Shown one piece after another: positions 25,993 to 34,876 of a stretch of 55,621 bases of DNA (positions within the stretch are counted from its first letter, which is position 1; every line of letters starts with the position of its first letter). Source of the DNA: Akkermansia sp. (GTDB lineage Bacteria > Verrucomicrobiota > Verrucomicrobiia > Verrucomicrobiales > Akkermansiaceae); contig JAFSFD010000052.1 of NCBI GenBank assembly GCA_017435365.1, positions 1 through 55,621 of the forward strand, read 5' to 3'. Below the pieces are notes generated by a model. It was not told where the DNA came from. It worked only from the letters and a program-made list of their open reading frames with translations, and did no database searches. The position numbers and the translations under genes were made by a program.

Positions 25993-26021
25993 TTTTCAAG
26001 CGGGGATGAATGTGCTAGACT
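25993..26021 (+). promoter_or_regulatory. Promoter of typA
   Basis: TTTTCA, 17-bp spacer, TAGACT (26016-26021) with a TGC extension. Leader about 40 nt. Confidence 0.5.
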
Positions 26022-26068
26022 CTGCGGCGCAGCCGCAGCAGGTGGCTGGAAGTAGTTTTTGATTCATT

Positions 26069-27904
26069 ATGAGTGACCCGAGCAAATTCCGCAATCTGGC
26101 GATTATCGCGCACGTAGACCATGGTAAGACCACGCTGGTGGACCAGCTTCTCAAAGCCGGCGGCACTTACCGCGAAAACCAGGAGGTGCAGGACCGCGCC
26201 ATGGATTCCATGGACCTGGAGCGCGAGAAGGGTATCACCATCAAGGCGAAGAATACATCCATCCACTGGAATGACTACACCATCAACATCGTAGATACGC
26301 CCGGGCACGCAGATTTCGGCGCCGAAGTGGAGCGCGTGATGAAGATGGTGGATGGCGTGATTCTGGTGGTGGATGCCTACGAAGGGCCGCAGGCGCAGAC
26401 GCGTTTTGTGCTGCGCAAGGCGCTGGAGGAGGGGCTCTTACCCATCGTGGTCATCAACAAGATTGACCGCCCGCACGCAGACCCGATGAAGGTGCACGAC
26501 CAAGTGCTGGAGCTGCTGCTCGACCTGAATGCCACAGAGGAGCAGTTCGAGGCTCCCTTCGTGTACGGCTCAGCCCGCGACGGCTATTTCATGAACAGCC
26601 CGGAGGGCGAGGCCCCGGTGGATTGCACCCCGCTGCTGCACCAGATTGTGAAGCACATCCCCGCCCCGCAGGATGCCGACCCGGACAAGCCCTTCAAGAT
26701 GCTCATCTCCAATATCGACTGGGATGACTACGTGGGCCGCGTGGCCGTGGGCCGCATCACCAGCGGGCGCGTGCAGAAGGGTGATACGCTGCACCTCATC
26801 CGCCAGGATGGCAGCCGCCTGCAAGCCAAGGTGACCAAGCTATTCGAATACAGCGGCTTGCAGACAACCGATTCAACCGTGGGCGAGGCCGGCAACATCA
26901 TCGGCCTTTCCGGGTTCGAGGATGTGGATATCGGCCAGACGCTCACTGCCGACCCGGAGGGCGAGCCCCTGCCCTTCGTGAAGATTGAGCCGCCCACGGT
27001 GCAGATGGAGTTCAGCATCAACGATGGGCCGCTGGGTGGCCGCGATGGCAAGAACGTGACCAGCCGCGTCATCCGCGACCGCCTGATGCGCGAGATGCGC
27101 ACGAATATCTCCATCAAGGTGGAGGACACGGACCTGGCCGGTGTGTTCATGGTTTCCGCCCGCGGCACCATGCAGATTGCCATTCTGGTGGAGCAGATGC
27201 GCCGCGAGAATTACGAGGTGCTGGTCTCCCGCCCGAAGGTGATTGTGCGCGAGATTGACGGCGTGAACTGCGAGCCGTTCGAGACGGTCTACATCGAGGT
27301 GCCGGACGAATGCGCCAACGGCACGGTGCGCATCCTGGGCAACCGCCGCGGCATCCTGGAGAACATGGAAACCAACGGCAGCGGCCGCACCATCATCCAG
27401 GCCACCATCCCCACCCGCGGTCTCATCGGTTTCGAGTTCGAACTGGTGAACCTGACCAGCGGCCACGGCATCTTCTCCCACCTTTTCAAGGAATACGCCC
27501 CCTACGCCGGCGAAATCACCACCCGCCAGACCAGCACGCTCATCTCCATGGAGAACGGCATTGCCCGCCCCTACGCCCTGCAGGCCATGGAGGAGCGCGG
27601 CTCCCTCTTCATTGCCCCCGGCGATGAGGTGTACGAAGGCATGATTGTGGGCGAAAACCCGAAACCCATCGATATTCCGGTGAACCCCACGCGCGAAAAG
27701 CACCTCACCAACCACCGCTCCGCCACCAAGAACGATTCCATCCAGCTCACGCCACCGCGCGTGTTCTCGCTGGAGCGCGCCATCGAATACATCGAGCCGG
27801 ATGAGCTGGTGGAGGCTACGCCGCATTTCATCCGCATGCGCAAGCGTATTCTGGATGCCACCGCCCGCAAGCGAGCCGGTATCCAGGAAGCAAACCTGGG
27901 ATAA
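26069..27904 (+). CDS. typA: Translational GTPase TypA/BipA
   Basis: 611-aa ribosome-binding GTPase that assists 50S assembly and stress adaptation. Seen: G1 HVDHGKTT (about 15-22), the switch region [16 protein letters not shown]3 DTPGHADF, G4 NKID, then domain II and the EF-G-like and TypA-specific C-terminal domains ([36 protein letters not shown]). Length and motifs are those of a complete TypA. DUF456 gene 33 bp downstream may be cotranscribed. Confidence 0.97.
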   Translation: MSDPSKFRNLAIIAHVDHGKTTLVDQLLKAGGTYRENQEVQDRAMDSMDLEREKGITIKAKNTSIHWNDYTINIVDTPGHADFGAEVERVMKMVDGVILVVDAYEGPQAQTRFVLRKALEEGLLPIVVINKIDRPHADPMKVHDQVLELLLDLNATEEQFEAPFVYGSARDGYFMNSPEGEAPVDCTPLLHQIVKHIPAPQDADPDKPFKMLISNIDWDDYVGRVAVGRITSGRVQKGDTLHLIRQDGSRLQAKVTKLFEYSGLQTTDSTVGEAGNIIGLSGFEDVDIGQTLTADPEGEPLPFVKIEPPTVQMEFSINDGPLGGRDGKNVTSRVIRDRLMREMRTNISIKVEDTDLAGVFMVSARGTMQIAILVEQMRRENYEVLVSRPKVIVREIDGVNCEPFETVYIEVPDECANGTVRILGNRRGILENMETNGSGRTIIQATIPTRGLIGFEFELVNLTSGHGIFSHLFKEYAPYAGEITTRQTSTLISMENGIARPYALQAMEERGSLFIAPGDEVYEGMIVGENPKPIDIPVNPTREKHLTNHRSATKNDSIQLTPPRVFSLERAIEYIEPDELVEATPHFIRMRKRILDATARKRAGIQEANLG

Positions 27905-27937
27905 GTACAAGGTACGAAGTCCGAAGTACGAAGTGTT

Positions 27938-28450
27938 ATGTTGACTGAATTCTGGAACTGGTTGTCGGGGGTGGATTACGGGAGCGGCGCGCTGTACGCC
28001 GCCGCCGTGGTGCTGTATATCGCGGGTTTCCTGGGGGCAGTGCTGCCCTACCCCGGCTGCTTTGTGGCGCTGGGTGGCAGTGTGTGCTATGCCCTGGCCA
28101 CCGGTGAGCCCTACCCCGCCTGGTGGTTCTGGGGCATTCTGCTGGCACTGGCCATCCTCGGCACCCTGGCGGATAATATCACCACTGCGCTGGGTGCCCG
28201 CAAGTTCGGCGGCAGCAAGCACGCTTTATGGGGCAGCATGATCGGGCTCTTCGTGGGTGCCTTCTTCATCTTCCCCTTCGGCATCATCATAGGCCCCTTC
28301 CTGGGTGCCTTCATTGCCGAATACAAGTTCCAGAGCAAGACCGCCAGGGACTCCGCCAAATCCGGCCTCGGCGCCACCCTGGGGCTGCTCGCCGGCGTGC
28401 TCGCCAAGCTCGTCATCACAGGCATCATGCTCGTGCTCACCCTGGCATAA
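27938..28450 (+). CDS. DUF456-family membrane protein
   Basis: 170 aa, about four to five hydrophobic segments rich in glycine (ALYAAAVVLYIAGFLGAVLP, IGLFVGAFFIFPFGIIIGPF, LGLLAGVLAKLVITGIMLVL). The glycine-zipper arrangement GxxxGAxxxFPxGxxxGPxxGAFxAE is the DUF456 signature. Function of the family is unknown. It follows typA after a short stretch of ACGAAGT-type heptamers (27903-27935). Confidence 0.8.
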   Translation: MLTEFWNWLSGVDYGSGALYAAAVVLYIAGFLGAVLPYPGCFVALGGSVCYALATGEPYPAWWFWGILLALAILGTLADNITTALGARKFGGSKHALWGSMIGLFVGAFFIFPFGIIIGPFLGAFIAEYKFQSKTARDSAKSGLGATLGLLAGVLAKLVITGIMLVLTLA

Positions 28451-28485
28451 CCGGCAAGCGAACTTGCATATTCTGCACAACTCGC

Positions 28486-29520
28486 ATGAACGAAATCCAC
28501 ACTTCACCCCAAAGAGATACATACTGGGACACAGTAAAAGCCTTACTGATTTTTCTGGTAATACTGGGTCACTCTGTACAGCTTTTCATATACCACGGCT
28601 GGAATATGAAAGGATTCTGGGATGATCCGGTTTTCAAAAGCATATACCTGTTTCATATGCCGCTCTTCATGCTGATAAGCGGGTATTTTGCAGCAAAAAG
28701 CCTGGCGAAAAGAGGGAAACCCGCCCTGCTGAGATACTTTCAAAGATTAGCACTACCCTGCGTAGGCATGGGACTGCTGTATCTGCTTTTGGATGGAACC
28801 GACAAATCATTATTCAGAAGCGCATGCTCAGGATTCAAGGCTCTCTGGTTTCTGATTGTTCTTTTTGAATGCGTTATTCTGTACTACATCATGCAACTGA
28901 AACAGCAAATATGGTACAAAAGCGCCATATTTGCACTTTCTATCCTCGTTGCCATCCTCTTTGGGAGCACTCCACCAATTCCCCGTTTGTGGCCACATGC
29001 CACCATGTTCACGTATCTCTGGCCCATCTTTGTTCTGGGTGCCGTATTGGCGAAAAAAGGTGTCACCCATGAACATATCAACTGGAAATTGGGAGTGTTT
29101 TGTACCGGGCTGTACCTCATCGGGTTTGCCTTCTTTCAGTCCGATTGGTATGTATATGTTCGCCCTCTCGCCTTTCAGATTGATAGTCTGCTGATAGATC
29201 TTTTCCGCAGCGGTGTGGCCCTTGCAGGGTGTTGTATGGCTTTGTGGGCTGGTAAATATATTCATCGCTGGGTTGGAAAATATCGCATTATTCAGAACAT
29301 AGGAAAAGCAACACTCGCTCTGTATGTTCTGCAAACGCCTTTCTTCGATAAAAGCAAAATACTGAGCAATTATCTGCCAGAACAAATGGGGTACCTTGAT
29401 GCCGCATGCCTGAGTCTCTGCCTGGTACTGGCTCTGTACGGCATATACCTGGCAAGCCGGAGAATACCCTTTATATCCCAATTACTGTACGGCGAAAGCA
29501 TCACCCGAAATGCCGGTTAG
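28486..29520 (+). CDS. Acyltransferase family 3 membrane protein
   Basis: 344 aa with about ten hydrophobic segments. Seen: RDTYWDTVKALLIFLVILGHS near the start, with the family's catalytic-type histidine in LGHS, then LFHMPLFMLISGYFAAKS, which fits the Acyl_transf_3 fold of fucose/glucan acyltransferases (YMAD/OafA group). It likely acylates an exported sugar at the inner membrane. Its base composition is lower in GC than typA. It is convergent with aroD and their ends overlap by 4 nt. Confidence 0.8.
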   Translation: MNEIHTSPQRDTYWDTVKALLIFLVILGHSVQLFIYHGWNMKGFWDDPVFKSIYLFHMPLFMLISGYFAAKSLAKRGKPALLRYFQRLALPCVGMGLLYLLLDGTDKSLFRSACSGFKALWFLIVLFECVILYYIMQLKQQIWYKSAIFALSILVAILFGSTPPIPRLWPHATMFTYLWPIFVLGAVLAKKGVTHEHINWKLGVFCTGLYLIGFAFFQSDWYVYVRPLAFQIDSLLIDLFRSGVALAGCCMALWAGKYIHRWVGKYRIIQNIGKATLALYVLQTPFFDKSKILSNYLPEQMGYLDAACLSLCLVLALYGIYLASRRIPFISQLLYGESITRNAG

Positions 29521-30215
29521 CCCCTATCCCCCAGCGCATCAAGCGCTTGGCGGCAGAGGGCGGCAGACCACTGGCCGGGGGCGGTGGGGGTATCGCCGAG
29601 GTAGCCGTAGATGAGGCAGGCGCCGTGCTGGGCGTAGAGGAGGCGGCTGACGGCGCCGAGCGGGCCCATGCCCATGGCGGTGGTGGTGCCGGTGGCGCGG
29701 CGCAGGAGCTGCACGCCGGTCATCATATCCTCCGCGCAGTGCAGGCGGAAGGCAAACTTGGCCACGGTGGCGCCCAGGGAGCGGGCCTGCTGCTCTTTTT
29801 CCAGCAGGGAATCCAGTGCGGGCGTCTTTTCAAAATCGTGAGCGGAGGCGATGATGGGCACCCCGGCGGCGCGGGCCTCGGCCAGCAGCTCAGGCACCTC
29901 GGGCAGCTGTGCAATCTCCCAGTCCAGCGCAGCGGCCAGGGGCAGCAGGCTGCGGGCAATCAGCACACGCTCTGCGGTGCTCATGGGGCGCAGGCCGCCC
30001 TCGCTCTCGTGGCGCACGGTGACCAGCACCGGGCGGCAGCAGTGCATCTGCGCCAGGGCTGCCCAATCCGTATCAGCCGGCAGGCCATCGGCACGCAGCT
30101 CCACCACATCGCAAGGCAGCGATTCCGCAGCACTGGCTGCCTGCCAGGCGGCGAGGTCGGAAACGGAACCCACCACCAGCGGGCGGGTGAAAGAAAGGCG
30201 GGTCTGCGCGTTCAT
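29517..30215 (-). CDS. aroD: Type I 3-dehydroquinate dehydratase
   Basis: 232 aa. Third step of the shikimate pathway, dehydrating 3-dehydroquinate through a Schiff base. Seen: VVELRADGL (the ExR substrate segment), VTVRHESEGG, IIASAHDFEKTP with the catalytic His, VAKFAFRL with the Schiff-base Lys, and a late MGPLGAVSRLLYAQHGACLIYGYL. Length is that of the type I family. Start: TTGTCA-N17-TAGAAT (30251 to 30223) ends 7 nt before ATG 30215, so open sequence further upstream is not coding. Confidence 0.9.
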   Translation of the reverse strand: MNAQTRLSFTRPLVVGSVSDLAAWQAASAAESLPCDVVELRADGLPADTDWAALAQMHCCRPVLVTVRHESEGGLRPMSTAERVLIARSLLPLAAALDWEIAQLPEVPELLAEARAAGVPIIASAHDFEKTPALDSLLEKEQQARSLGATVAKFAFRLHCAEDMMTGVQLLRRATGTTTAMGMGPLGAVSRLLYAQHGACLIYGYLGDTPTAPGQWSAALCRQALDALGDRG

Positions 30216-30222
30216 GGGGCGT

Positions 30223-30302
30223 ATTCTATACCAAACGAGCCGCTCTGACAAGCGAATATGCAATGATTTGCTATTGCGTTGGCAGGGGGAACATGATAGC
30301 AT
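30223..30302. promoter_or_regulatory. Divergent promoters for aroD and the Minf_1886-type gene
   Basis: Minus: TTGTCA-N17-TAGAAT (30251-30223), 7 nt to ATG 30215. Plus: TTGCGT-N17-TAGCAT (30274-30302), 6 nt to ATG 30309. The -35 boxes are 22 bp apart. Both mRNAs should be leaderless. Confidence 0.7.
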
Positions 30303-30308
30303 GCGCGC

Positions 30309-30692
30309 ATGGCACATAGTTTCGAGGACGCAGTGGAGCAGATTCTGCAGAAGAATGACGATTACCCGGCGGATGCCTACTTCTTCATCCGCGCGGCGCT
30401 GGATGCCACGGTGGAGAAATGCCGCAAGCCGTCCGACAACCCGCACCTGAGCGCAGAGGAACTCTACTTCGGTTTCTGCGCCTATGCGCTGGAGGAATAC
30501 GGTCCGCTGGCGCTGGCGGTGATGGAGCAATGGGGCGTAACAGAATCCTCACACGTGGGCGACCTGGTGTACAACCTGATTGAGGTGGGCGTGTTCGGCA
30601 AGCAGGAAGGCGACCGCCGCGAGCAGTTCGACGGCCTCACCCCGGTGGCTATGCTGCTGAATGCTCCTTACGAGACAATTCAAACGGCTTAA
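30309..30692 (+). CDS. Minf_1886-type protein
   Basis: 127 aa, soluble, helical. Seen: FEDAVEQILQKNDDYPADAYFFIRAALDATV, HLSAEELYFGFCAYALEEYGPLALAVMEQWGV and VGDLVYNLIEVG, which match the small Minf_1886 family found mainly in Verrucomicrobiota and Planctomycetota. Function unknown. Its leaderless promoter supports the start. The agmatine deiminase gene begins 7 bp after its stop, so the two form an operon. Confidence 0.8.
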   Translation: MAHSFEDAVEQILQKNDDYPADAYFFIRAALDATVEKCRKPSDNPHLSAEELYFGFCAYALEEYGPLALAVMEQWGVTESSHVGDLVYNLIEVGVFGKQEGDRREQFDGLTPVAMLLNAPYETIQTA

Positions 30693-30699
30693 TGAGAAG

Positions 30700-31740
30700 A
30701 TGACGATGGAAGCTATGCAGGGAAGCCAGCTGCGCTGGCCCGCCGAATGGGAAAAGATGGAAGCGGTGTGGCTCTCCTGGCCGCACCGCGATGACCTCTG
30801 GCAGGGCGGCCTGCAGGAGCTGCACGGGCGCTATGCCGAGCTGGCCGCCGCCATTGCCACCGAGGCGGAGGTGCGCATCAACGCCGCCGCACCGCTGCAC
30901 GCCGGCATCGAAAAGCTGCTGCGCAGCCGCGGGGTGCAGCGATTCAGGCTCTACGACCACCCCACAAACGACGTGTGGTGCCGCGACCACGGTCCTATCT
31001 TCACCCGGCGGGCAGATGGCGCCCTGCAGTTGGCGAACTGGACCTTCAACGCCTGGGGTGGCAAGTTCGCCCCCTGGGATCTGGACAACGAGATTCCCGC
31101 CCGCATTGCCGCCAGTCTGGGGCTGCCCCAGCTGCCCAGCAGCATGATTCTGGAGGGCGGCGCCATCGAGGGCAACGGCGAGGGCCTGGTGCTCACCACC
31201 GAGGCCGTGCTGCTGAACCCGAACCGCAACCCCGGCTGCACCAAGGCCGAGGTGGAGGCCGAGATGCACCGCCTGCTGGGTACCACGCATGTGTTCTGGC
31301 TGGGCAGCGGAATCGAGGGCGACGACACGGACGGCCACATCGATGACATGGTGCGCTTTGTGAACCCGGAGGCGGTGGTCTCCATCGTGGAGTCTGACCC
31401 GCACTCGCCCCACTACCGCGCGCTGGCAGAGAATAACGAACGCCTGCAGGACCTGCGCACGCCCGCCGGCCACCGGGTGGAGGTAATTCCCCTGCCCATG
31501 CCGCAGCCGCTGGTGGCGCAGGATTGGCGTCTGGAGCAGCTGCCCGCCAGCTATGCAAACTTCCTCATCTGCAATGGGGCGGTTATTGTGCCCATCTTCA
31601 TGCAGGCGAAAGAGGATGACCGCGCGCTGGGAATTCTGCGCGAGGCTTTCCCCGGCCGCCGCGTAGTGGGCATTGATGCCCGCCGCCTGGTGATTGAGGG
31701 CGGCGCCATCCACTGCATCACCCAGCAGCAACCGGCCTGA
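30700..31740 (+). CDS. aguA: Agmatine deiminase
   Basis: 346 aa. Converts agmatine to N-carbamoylputrescine plus ammonia, a step to putrescine. Seen: MEAVWLSWPHRDD, VWCRDHGPIF with catalytic Asp and His, ILEGGAIEGNGEG, GDDTDGHIDDMVRF, and the C-terminal catalytic cysteine in EGGAIHCITQQ. Length is normal. Start taken as ATG 30700; ATG 30706 and 30715 are possible. No carbamoylputrescine amidase follows, so that step is encoded elsewhere or absent. Confidence 0.93.
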   Translation: MTMEAMQGSQLRWPAEWEKMEAVWLSWPHRDDLWQGGLQELHGRYAELAAAIATEAEVRINAAAPLHAGIEKLLRSRGVQRFRLYDHPTNDVWCRDHGPIFTRRADGALQLANWTFNAWGGKFAPWDLDNEIPARIAASLGLPQLPSSMILEGGAIEGNGEGLVLTTEAVLLNPNRNPGCTKAEVEAEMHRLLGTTHVFWLGSGIEGDDTDGHIDDMVRFVNPEAVVSIVESDPHSPHYRALAENNERLQDLRTPAGHRVEVIPLPMPQPLVAQDWRLEQLPASYANFLICNGAVIVPIFMQAKEDDRALGILREAFPGRRVVGIDARRLVIEGGAIHCITQQQPA

Positions 31741-31814
31741 AAAACGCAGAAGTCAGAATGCAAAATGCAGAAGTGGAAATTTGCATACTGCCTCCGGGCA
31801 GCATGAAGATTCAG

Positions 31815-31845
31815 AAAAAAGCCTGAGATACTCTCAGGCTTTTTT
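31815..31845. terminator. Bidirectional terminator between aguA and the metzincin gene
   Basis: Perfect 14-bp stem (31815-31828 with 31832-31845), a TAC loop, A-run on one side and T-run on the other, serving both convergent genes. Confidence 0.9.
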
Positions 31846-31866
31846 GTGTGCTTGAACTTTCCGTTT

Positions 31867-33051
31867 TTAATATCCGCCCCAGAAGTTTTCGGCGGGGTTC
31901 ATGGGGATACTGTCGCCGGGTTTGAGCTGCGACCAGTCGAAGACGGTGCGCCAGCGGTAGCGGTTGCCATTCGGCTGGACGAAGAGCACATCGACGCCCT
32001 GCTCGCCCTTGCCTGTGTTCTGGCGGGCGGCGAGCTCGGCCAAGGGGATGGTCACCTTGTACCGGTTCTCCGCCACACGCTCGGTGCAGAAAGCCACGGC
32101 GTCGTAATCCTGATTCACCACGTAGGGTGGGTCCTGCACCAGGGCGTTCACATAGGTGCAGCCTGTGCAGGTGATATCCAGCTCCAGGGCGTCGCCCACC
32201 CACTTGAGGCTGGCTGCCTGAATCTCCGGCTTCGGGCACTCAGCATAGAACGCCGTCTTATCCCCGGCGGGAGCAAATACCTGGCAGCGGTCGAGCAGGC
32301 GGGCGGAATTCAGCGTGAGATAGGTGGGGGTCATGCCGAAGGTGTAGTTGCCCGCGCCCATGAGCGGGGTGCCCATGGCGGCCTTATCCGTGACGGTTCC
32401 TTCGTTGTGCGGCAGGTTGAGACCGTGGCCCAGCTCGTGCGCGAGCCCGCCGAGCCACTTGGTGAGCAGGCGTCCTTCGTGCGTGTTCTGACCCAGGTGT
32501 TTGATATCGAAGTGGGCATAGTCCAACGCAAAGCAATTGCGGCCCAGGCCGTAGAAGGGCACGCCACCGGGACTCATGTCGTTGTTCTTCTCATCGTAGA
32601 AAGTGGGCATGATGACCAGGATGTGGTCGCTGCGCAGCTGGCCGGGATTCGCTGCGGCCCACTCGCGGATATCCGCCAGGCAGGGATTATGCCCGGGGCC
32701 GTAGGAATACTCGCGGGAGGTTTTCTTACCACGCACCACATGCAGCTTCACGTTGCCATTCTCCAGGCGCTCCAGTCCGAAGCTGCGCCCGGGAAACCCA
32801 TTGCGGCTCATTTCCTTCGCGTAGAACTGCTGCACATAGAGCATCAGCTCGCTCAGGCGGCGCTCATAATCTGCCACCGGCTCATTGTCATTTCCCAGGA
32901 AATAGACGATATTGAGCGGGTGTTCCGTGGGTACCACGGCCACTTCGTCCGCCAGAAGTTCTTTGGCACGGTCAGAAAAATGAGCAGGAACAGCAGCCAT
33001 ACTCAGCGGAGCCAGCAGACCCAGCGCTACAGAAAGGATGGAGGTCTTCAT
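31867..33051 (-). CDS. Secreted metzincin-type zinc protease
   Basis: 394 aa with a signal peptide (MKTSILSVALGLLAPLSMA). The zinc-binding motif HELGHGLNLPH (HExxHxxGxxH form) in the middle is that of metzincin metallopeptidases, and a methionine-containing turn (GAGNYTFGMTPTYL) follows. A C-terminal strand-rich domain with paired cysteines (DITCTGCTY) comes after. Likely acts in the periplasm or outside on host or glycoprotein substrates. The peptidase family could not be fixed. Start: TTGCTC-N17-TAGAAT ends 7 nt before ATG 33051. The ATG at 33060 overlaps that -10 box and is ruled out. Confidence 0.85.
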   Translation of the reverse strand: MKTSILSVALGLLAPLSMAAVPAHFSDRAKELLADEVAVVPTEHPLNIVYFLGNDNEPVADYERRLSELMLYVQQFYAKEMSRNGFPGRSFGLERLENGNVKLHVVRGKKTSREYSYGPGHNPCLADIREWAAANPGQLRSDHILVIMPTFYDEKNNDMSPGGVPFYGLGRNCFALDYAHFDIKHLGQNTHEGRLLTKWLGGLAHELGHGLNLPHNEGTVTDKAAMGTPLMGAGNYTFGMTPTYLTLNSARLLDRCQVFAPAGDKTAFYAECPKPEIQAASLKWVGDALELDITCTGCTYVNALVQDPPYVVNQDYDAVAFCTERVAENRYKVTIPLAELAARQNTGKGEQGVDVLFVQPNGNRYRWRTVFDWSQLKPGDSIPMNPAENFWGGY

Positions 33052-33058
33052 GCGTAAC

Positions 33059-33087
33059 ATTCTACCACAAGACCGCCACCAGAGCAA
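33059..33087 (-). promoter_or_regulatory. Promoter of the metzincin gene
   Basis: TTGCTC (33087-33082), 17-bp spacer, TAGAAT (33064-33059), 7 nt to ATG. Confidence 0.65.
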
Positions 33088-33146
33088 GAAAAAGAGCACT
33101 ACCGCCACAGCAGCAGTGCCCTACAACGTGAAGGATTGCAAGAAAA

Positions 33147-33470
33147 TCAGGCAGCCTTGATGGCAGCGATGAGCTTATCCTTGGTGGTCATGCCGGTGAT
33201 GGTAGTCACGGCTTCACCGCCCTTGAAAACGATGAACGTGGGCAGGGAGCGCACACCGTAGCGCACGGCAATGGCCTGGCCGGCGGGCTGGCCGGCATCC
33301 ACCTTCACCACCTTGGCCTCGGCAGCCAGGGCGGCCCCCACCTGCTCCACGGCGGGCATCATCATCTTGCAAGTGCCGCACCAGGTGGCCCAGAAATCCA
33401 CCAGGACGGGAACGGGGGAGTTGAGGACCTCTGCCTCAAACGTGCTCTCAGTTACTTCTTTGAGTGCCAT
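33147..33470 (-). CDS. Thioredoxin (WCGTC active site)
   Basis: 107 aa. Thioredoxin fold with active site FWATWCGTCKMM, a VKVDAGQ strand and the cis-proline region RSLPTFIVFKGG. WCGTC differs from the usual WCGPC and, as in other variant thioredoxins, may shift redox potential or partner choice. The following methionine run (KMMMPA) is unusual. It lies 104 bp downstream of a canonical thioredoxin gene but beyond a terminator, so it probably has its own promoter, which I could not place. Confidence 0.9.
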   Translation of the reverse strand: MALKEVTESTFEAEVLNSPVPVLVDFWATWCGTCKMMMPAVEQVGAALAAEAKVVKVDAGQPAGQAIAVRYGVRSLPTFIVFKGGEAVTTITGMTTKDKLIAAIKAA

Positions 33471-33503
33471 AGTTGTATGTGTTTTGTTTTTGTTGTGAGT
33501 GTT

Positions 33504-33540
33504 AAAAAGCACCGCCAGGGGCCTGGGCCACCGGCGGTGC
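33504..33540 (-). terminator. Terminator between the two thioredoxin genes
   Basis: Minus-strand stem GCACCGCC/GGCGGTGC (33540-33533 with 33516-33509) followed by TTTTT. Confidence 0.75.
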
Positions 33541-33574
33541 TGATTGGTTAGAAGTTCATGCGGTGGCGTTCGCG

Positions 33575-33898
33575 TTACATGCAGGCCCGCAGACGAGCCA
33601 CCAGATTTTCCTTGGAAGTGGCGCCCACCACCGTATCCACCAGCTCCCCGCCACGGAAAAACATGAGCGTCGGGATAGAGCGGATAGCGAAGCGGTTGCA
33701 GAGCTCCTGGGTAGAGTCCTCATCCACGTTCACCTTGCAGAACTTGGCCTGCCCGGCGAATTCCGCTGCGAGCTGATCCACGATGGGGGAAATCATCTTG
33801 CAGGGACCACACCAGGGAGCCCAGAAATCTACCAGCACGGGCACGGGGCTTTCGAGCACCTCCGTTACGAAATTGCTGTCTGTAATCTGTAATGCCAT
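33575..33898 (-). CDS. trxA: Thioredoxin (canonical)
   Basis: 107 aa. Active site FWAPWCGPCKMI, then VNVDED and the cis-proline region RSIPTLMFFRGG: a standard thioredoxin 1, the general disulfide reductant of the cytoplasm. It lies 42 bp after the proline/alanine-rich membrane protein gene on the same strand and is likely cotranscribed with it. A terminator follows its stop. Confidence 0.95.
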   Translation of the reverse strand: MALQITDSNFVTEVLESPVPVLVDFWAPWCGPCKMISPIVDQLAAEFAGQAKFCKVNVDEDSTQELCNRFAIRSIPTLMFFRGGELVDTVVGATSKENLVARLRACM

Positions 33899-33940
33899 GG
33901 TGAGGGATGAGATGCCCGGAGTGCCACTTCCGTTGAAAAA

Positions 33941-34753
33941 TTATTCTTCTTCGTTGGAAGTTTCTTCCTCCTCGCCACCTTCATCGGAGCTCTCCTCCTC
34001 GGTAGCTTCTTCCTCAGCCGCGTCATTGCCGCTGTCAGAAGAGCCATCGGAGGGCCAGCCGAAGGTCGGTTCGGAAACACGGCCGAAGGTGGTATCTACC
34101 GAGTACTGCTGATAGCAAAGGAAGAGGACAGCCAGCAGGGCAATGATGGTCACCACCAGCACCGTGGGATGCGTGGCCTTGGGCTCGTCTTCCTCGATGA
34201 TTTCGGCAGGCTTCTTCTTGGTCTTCGCGGCACCGGACTTCACACCGGGTTTGGCCGGCTTGGCGGCCTTCGGCATGGGAGCGGTAGCCGTGGGCATAGC
34301 GGCGGGGGCTGCCGGAGCAGCAGGCTCAGCCGGCTTCACAGGAGCAGAAGCGGGAATGGGAGCAGTTGCAACCGGTGCTGCAGGTTTGGGAGCAGCAGGC
34401 GCTGCGGGAGCTGCAGGCTTGGGTGCCGCAGGGGCTGCGGGGGCAACGGGCTTGGGAGCTCCGGGAACCGCAGGACGGGTGGGCACCTGCAGCGGCATGG
34501 TCGGAGTCATGCGCGGAGCACTGGGCGGCACGGGACGGGCAGGAGCAGCCGGAGCCATCGGCACGGTAGCTGCGGCACGGGGAGCAGAAGGCGGCACGGG
34601 TGCACCAGGAACTGCGGGGCGCGGAGGAATGGGCGCCGTGGGAGCAGCCGGAGCTGCAGGACGGGGAGGCACAGGTGCAGCAGGAGCTACAGGACGAGGA
34701 GCCGTGGGAGGAACCGGGCGCGGAGGAGTCGGAGGAAGAGGAGGAGTACTCAT
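33941..34753 (-). CDS. Proline/alanine-rich single-span membrane protein
   Basis: 270 aa. Residues 1-180 are low complexity (repeats of PPRPxxPxAP and APAAPKPAAP), followed by a basic stretch (KPGVKSGAAKTKKK), EEDEPKATHP, one transmembrane helix (VLVVTIIALLAVLFLCYQQY) and a very acidic tail (EEEATEEESSDEGGEEEE). By the positive-inside rule the P/A-rich part is cytoplasmic and the acidic tail periplasmic. No family was recognised. Start MSTPPLPP chosen where the P-rich composition begins; an upstream in-frame extension looks non-coding. Coupling to thioredoxin suggests an envelope or redox link, which is inference. Confidence 0.7.
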   Translation of the reverse strand: MSTPPLPPTPPRPVPPTAPRPVAPAAPVPPRPAAPAAPTAPIPPRPAVPGAPVPPSAPRAAATVPMAPAAPARPVPPSAPRMTPTMPLQVPTRPAVPGAPKPVAPAAPAAPKPAAPAAPAAPKPAAPVATAPIPASAPVKPAEPAAPAAPAAMPTATAPMPKAAKPAKPGVKSGAAKTKKKPAEIIEEDEPKATHPTVLVVTIIALLAVLFLCYQQYSVDTTFGRVSEPTFGWPSDGSSDSGNDAAEEEATEEESSDEGGEEEETSNEEE

Positions 34754-34876
34754 AACGTCAGTAAAGTCTGGTGCCGCCAAAGCGGATTTCCTCTTATATT
34801 GCATTTTTTTTCTGCTTTTGCAAGCGGAAAACACTCACATGCGACATTTTTTTCATTTTTCGGGGCAAAGGGGCGT

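Noticed and set aside
26873..28222. Long minus-strand open frame opposite typA and the DUF456 gene
   Set aside because: Antisense composition artefact spanning two well-supported plus-strand genes.
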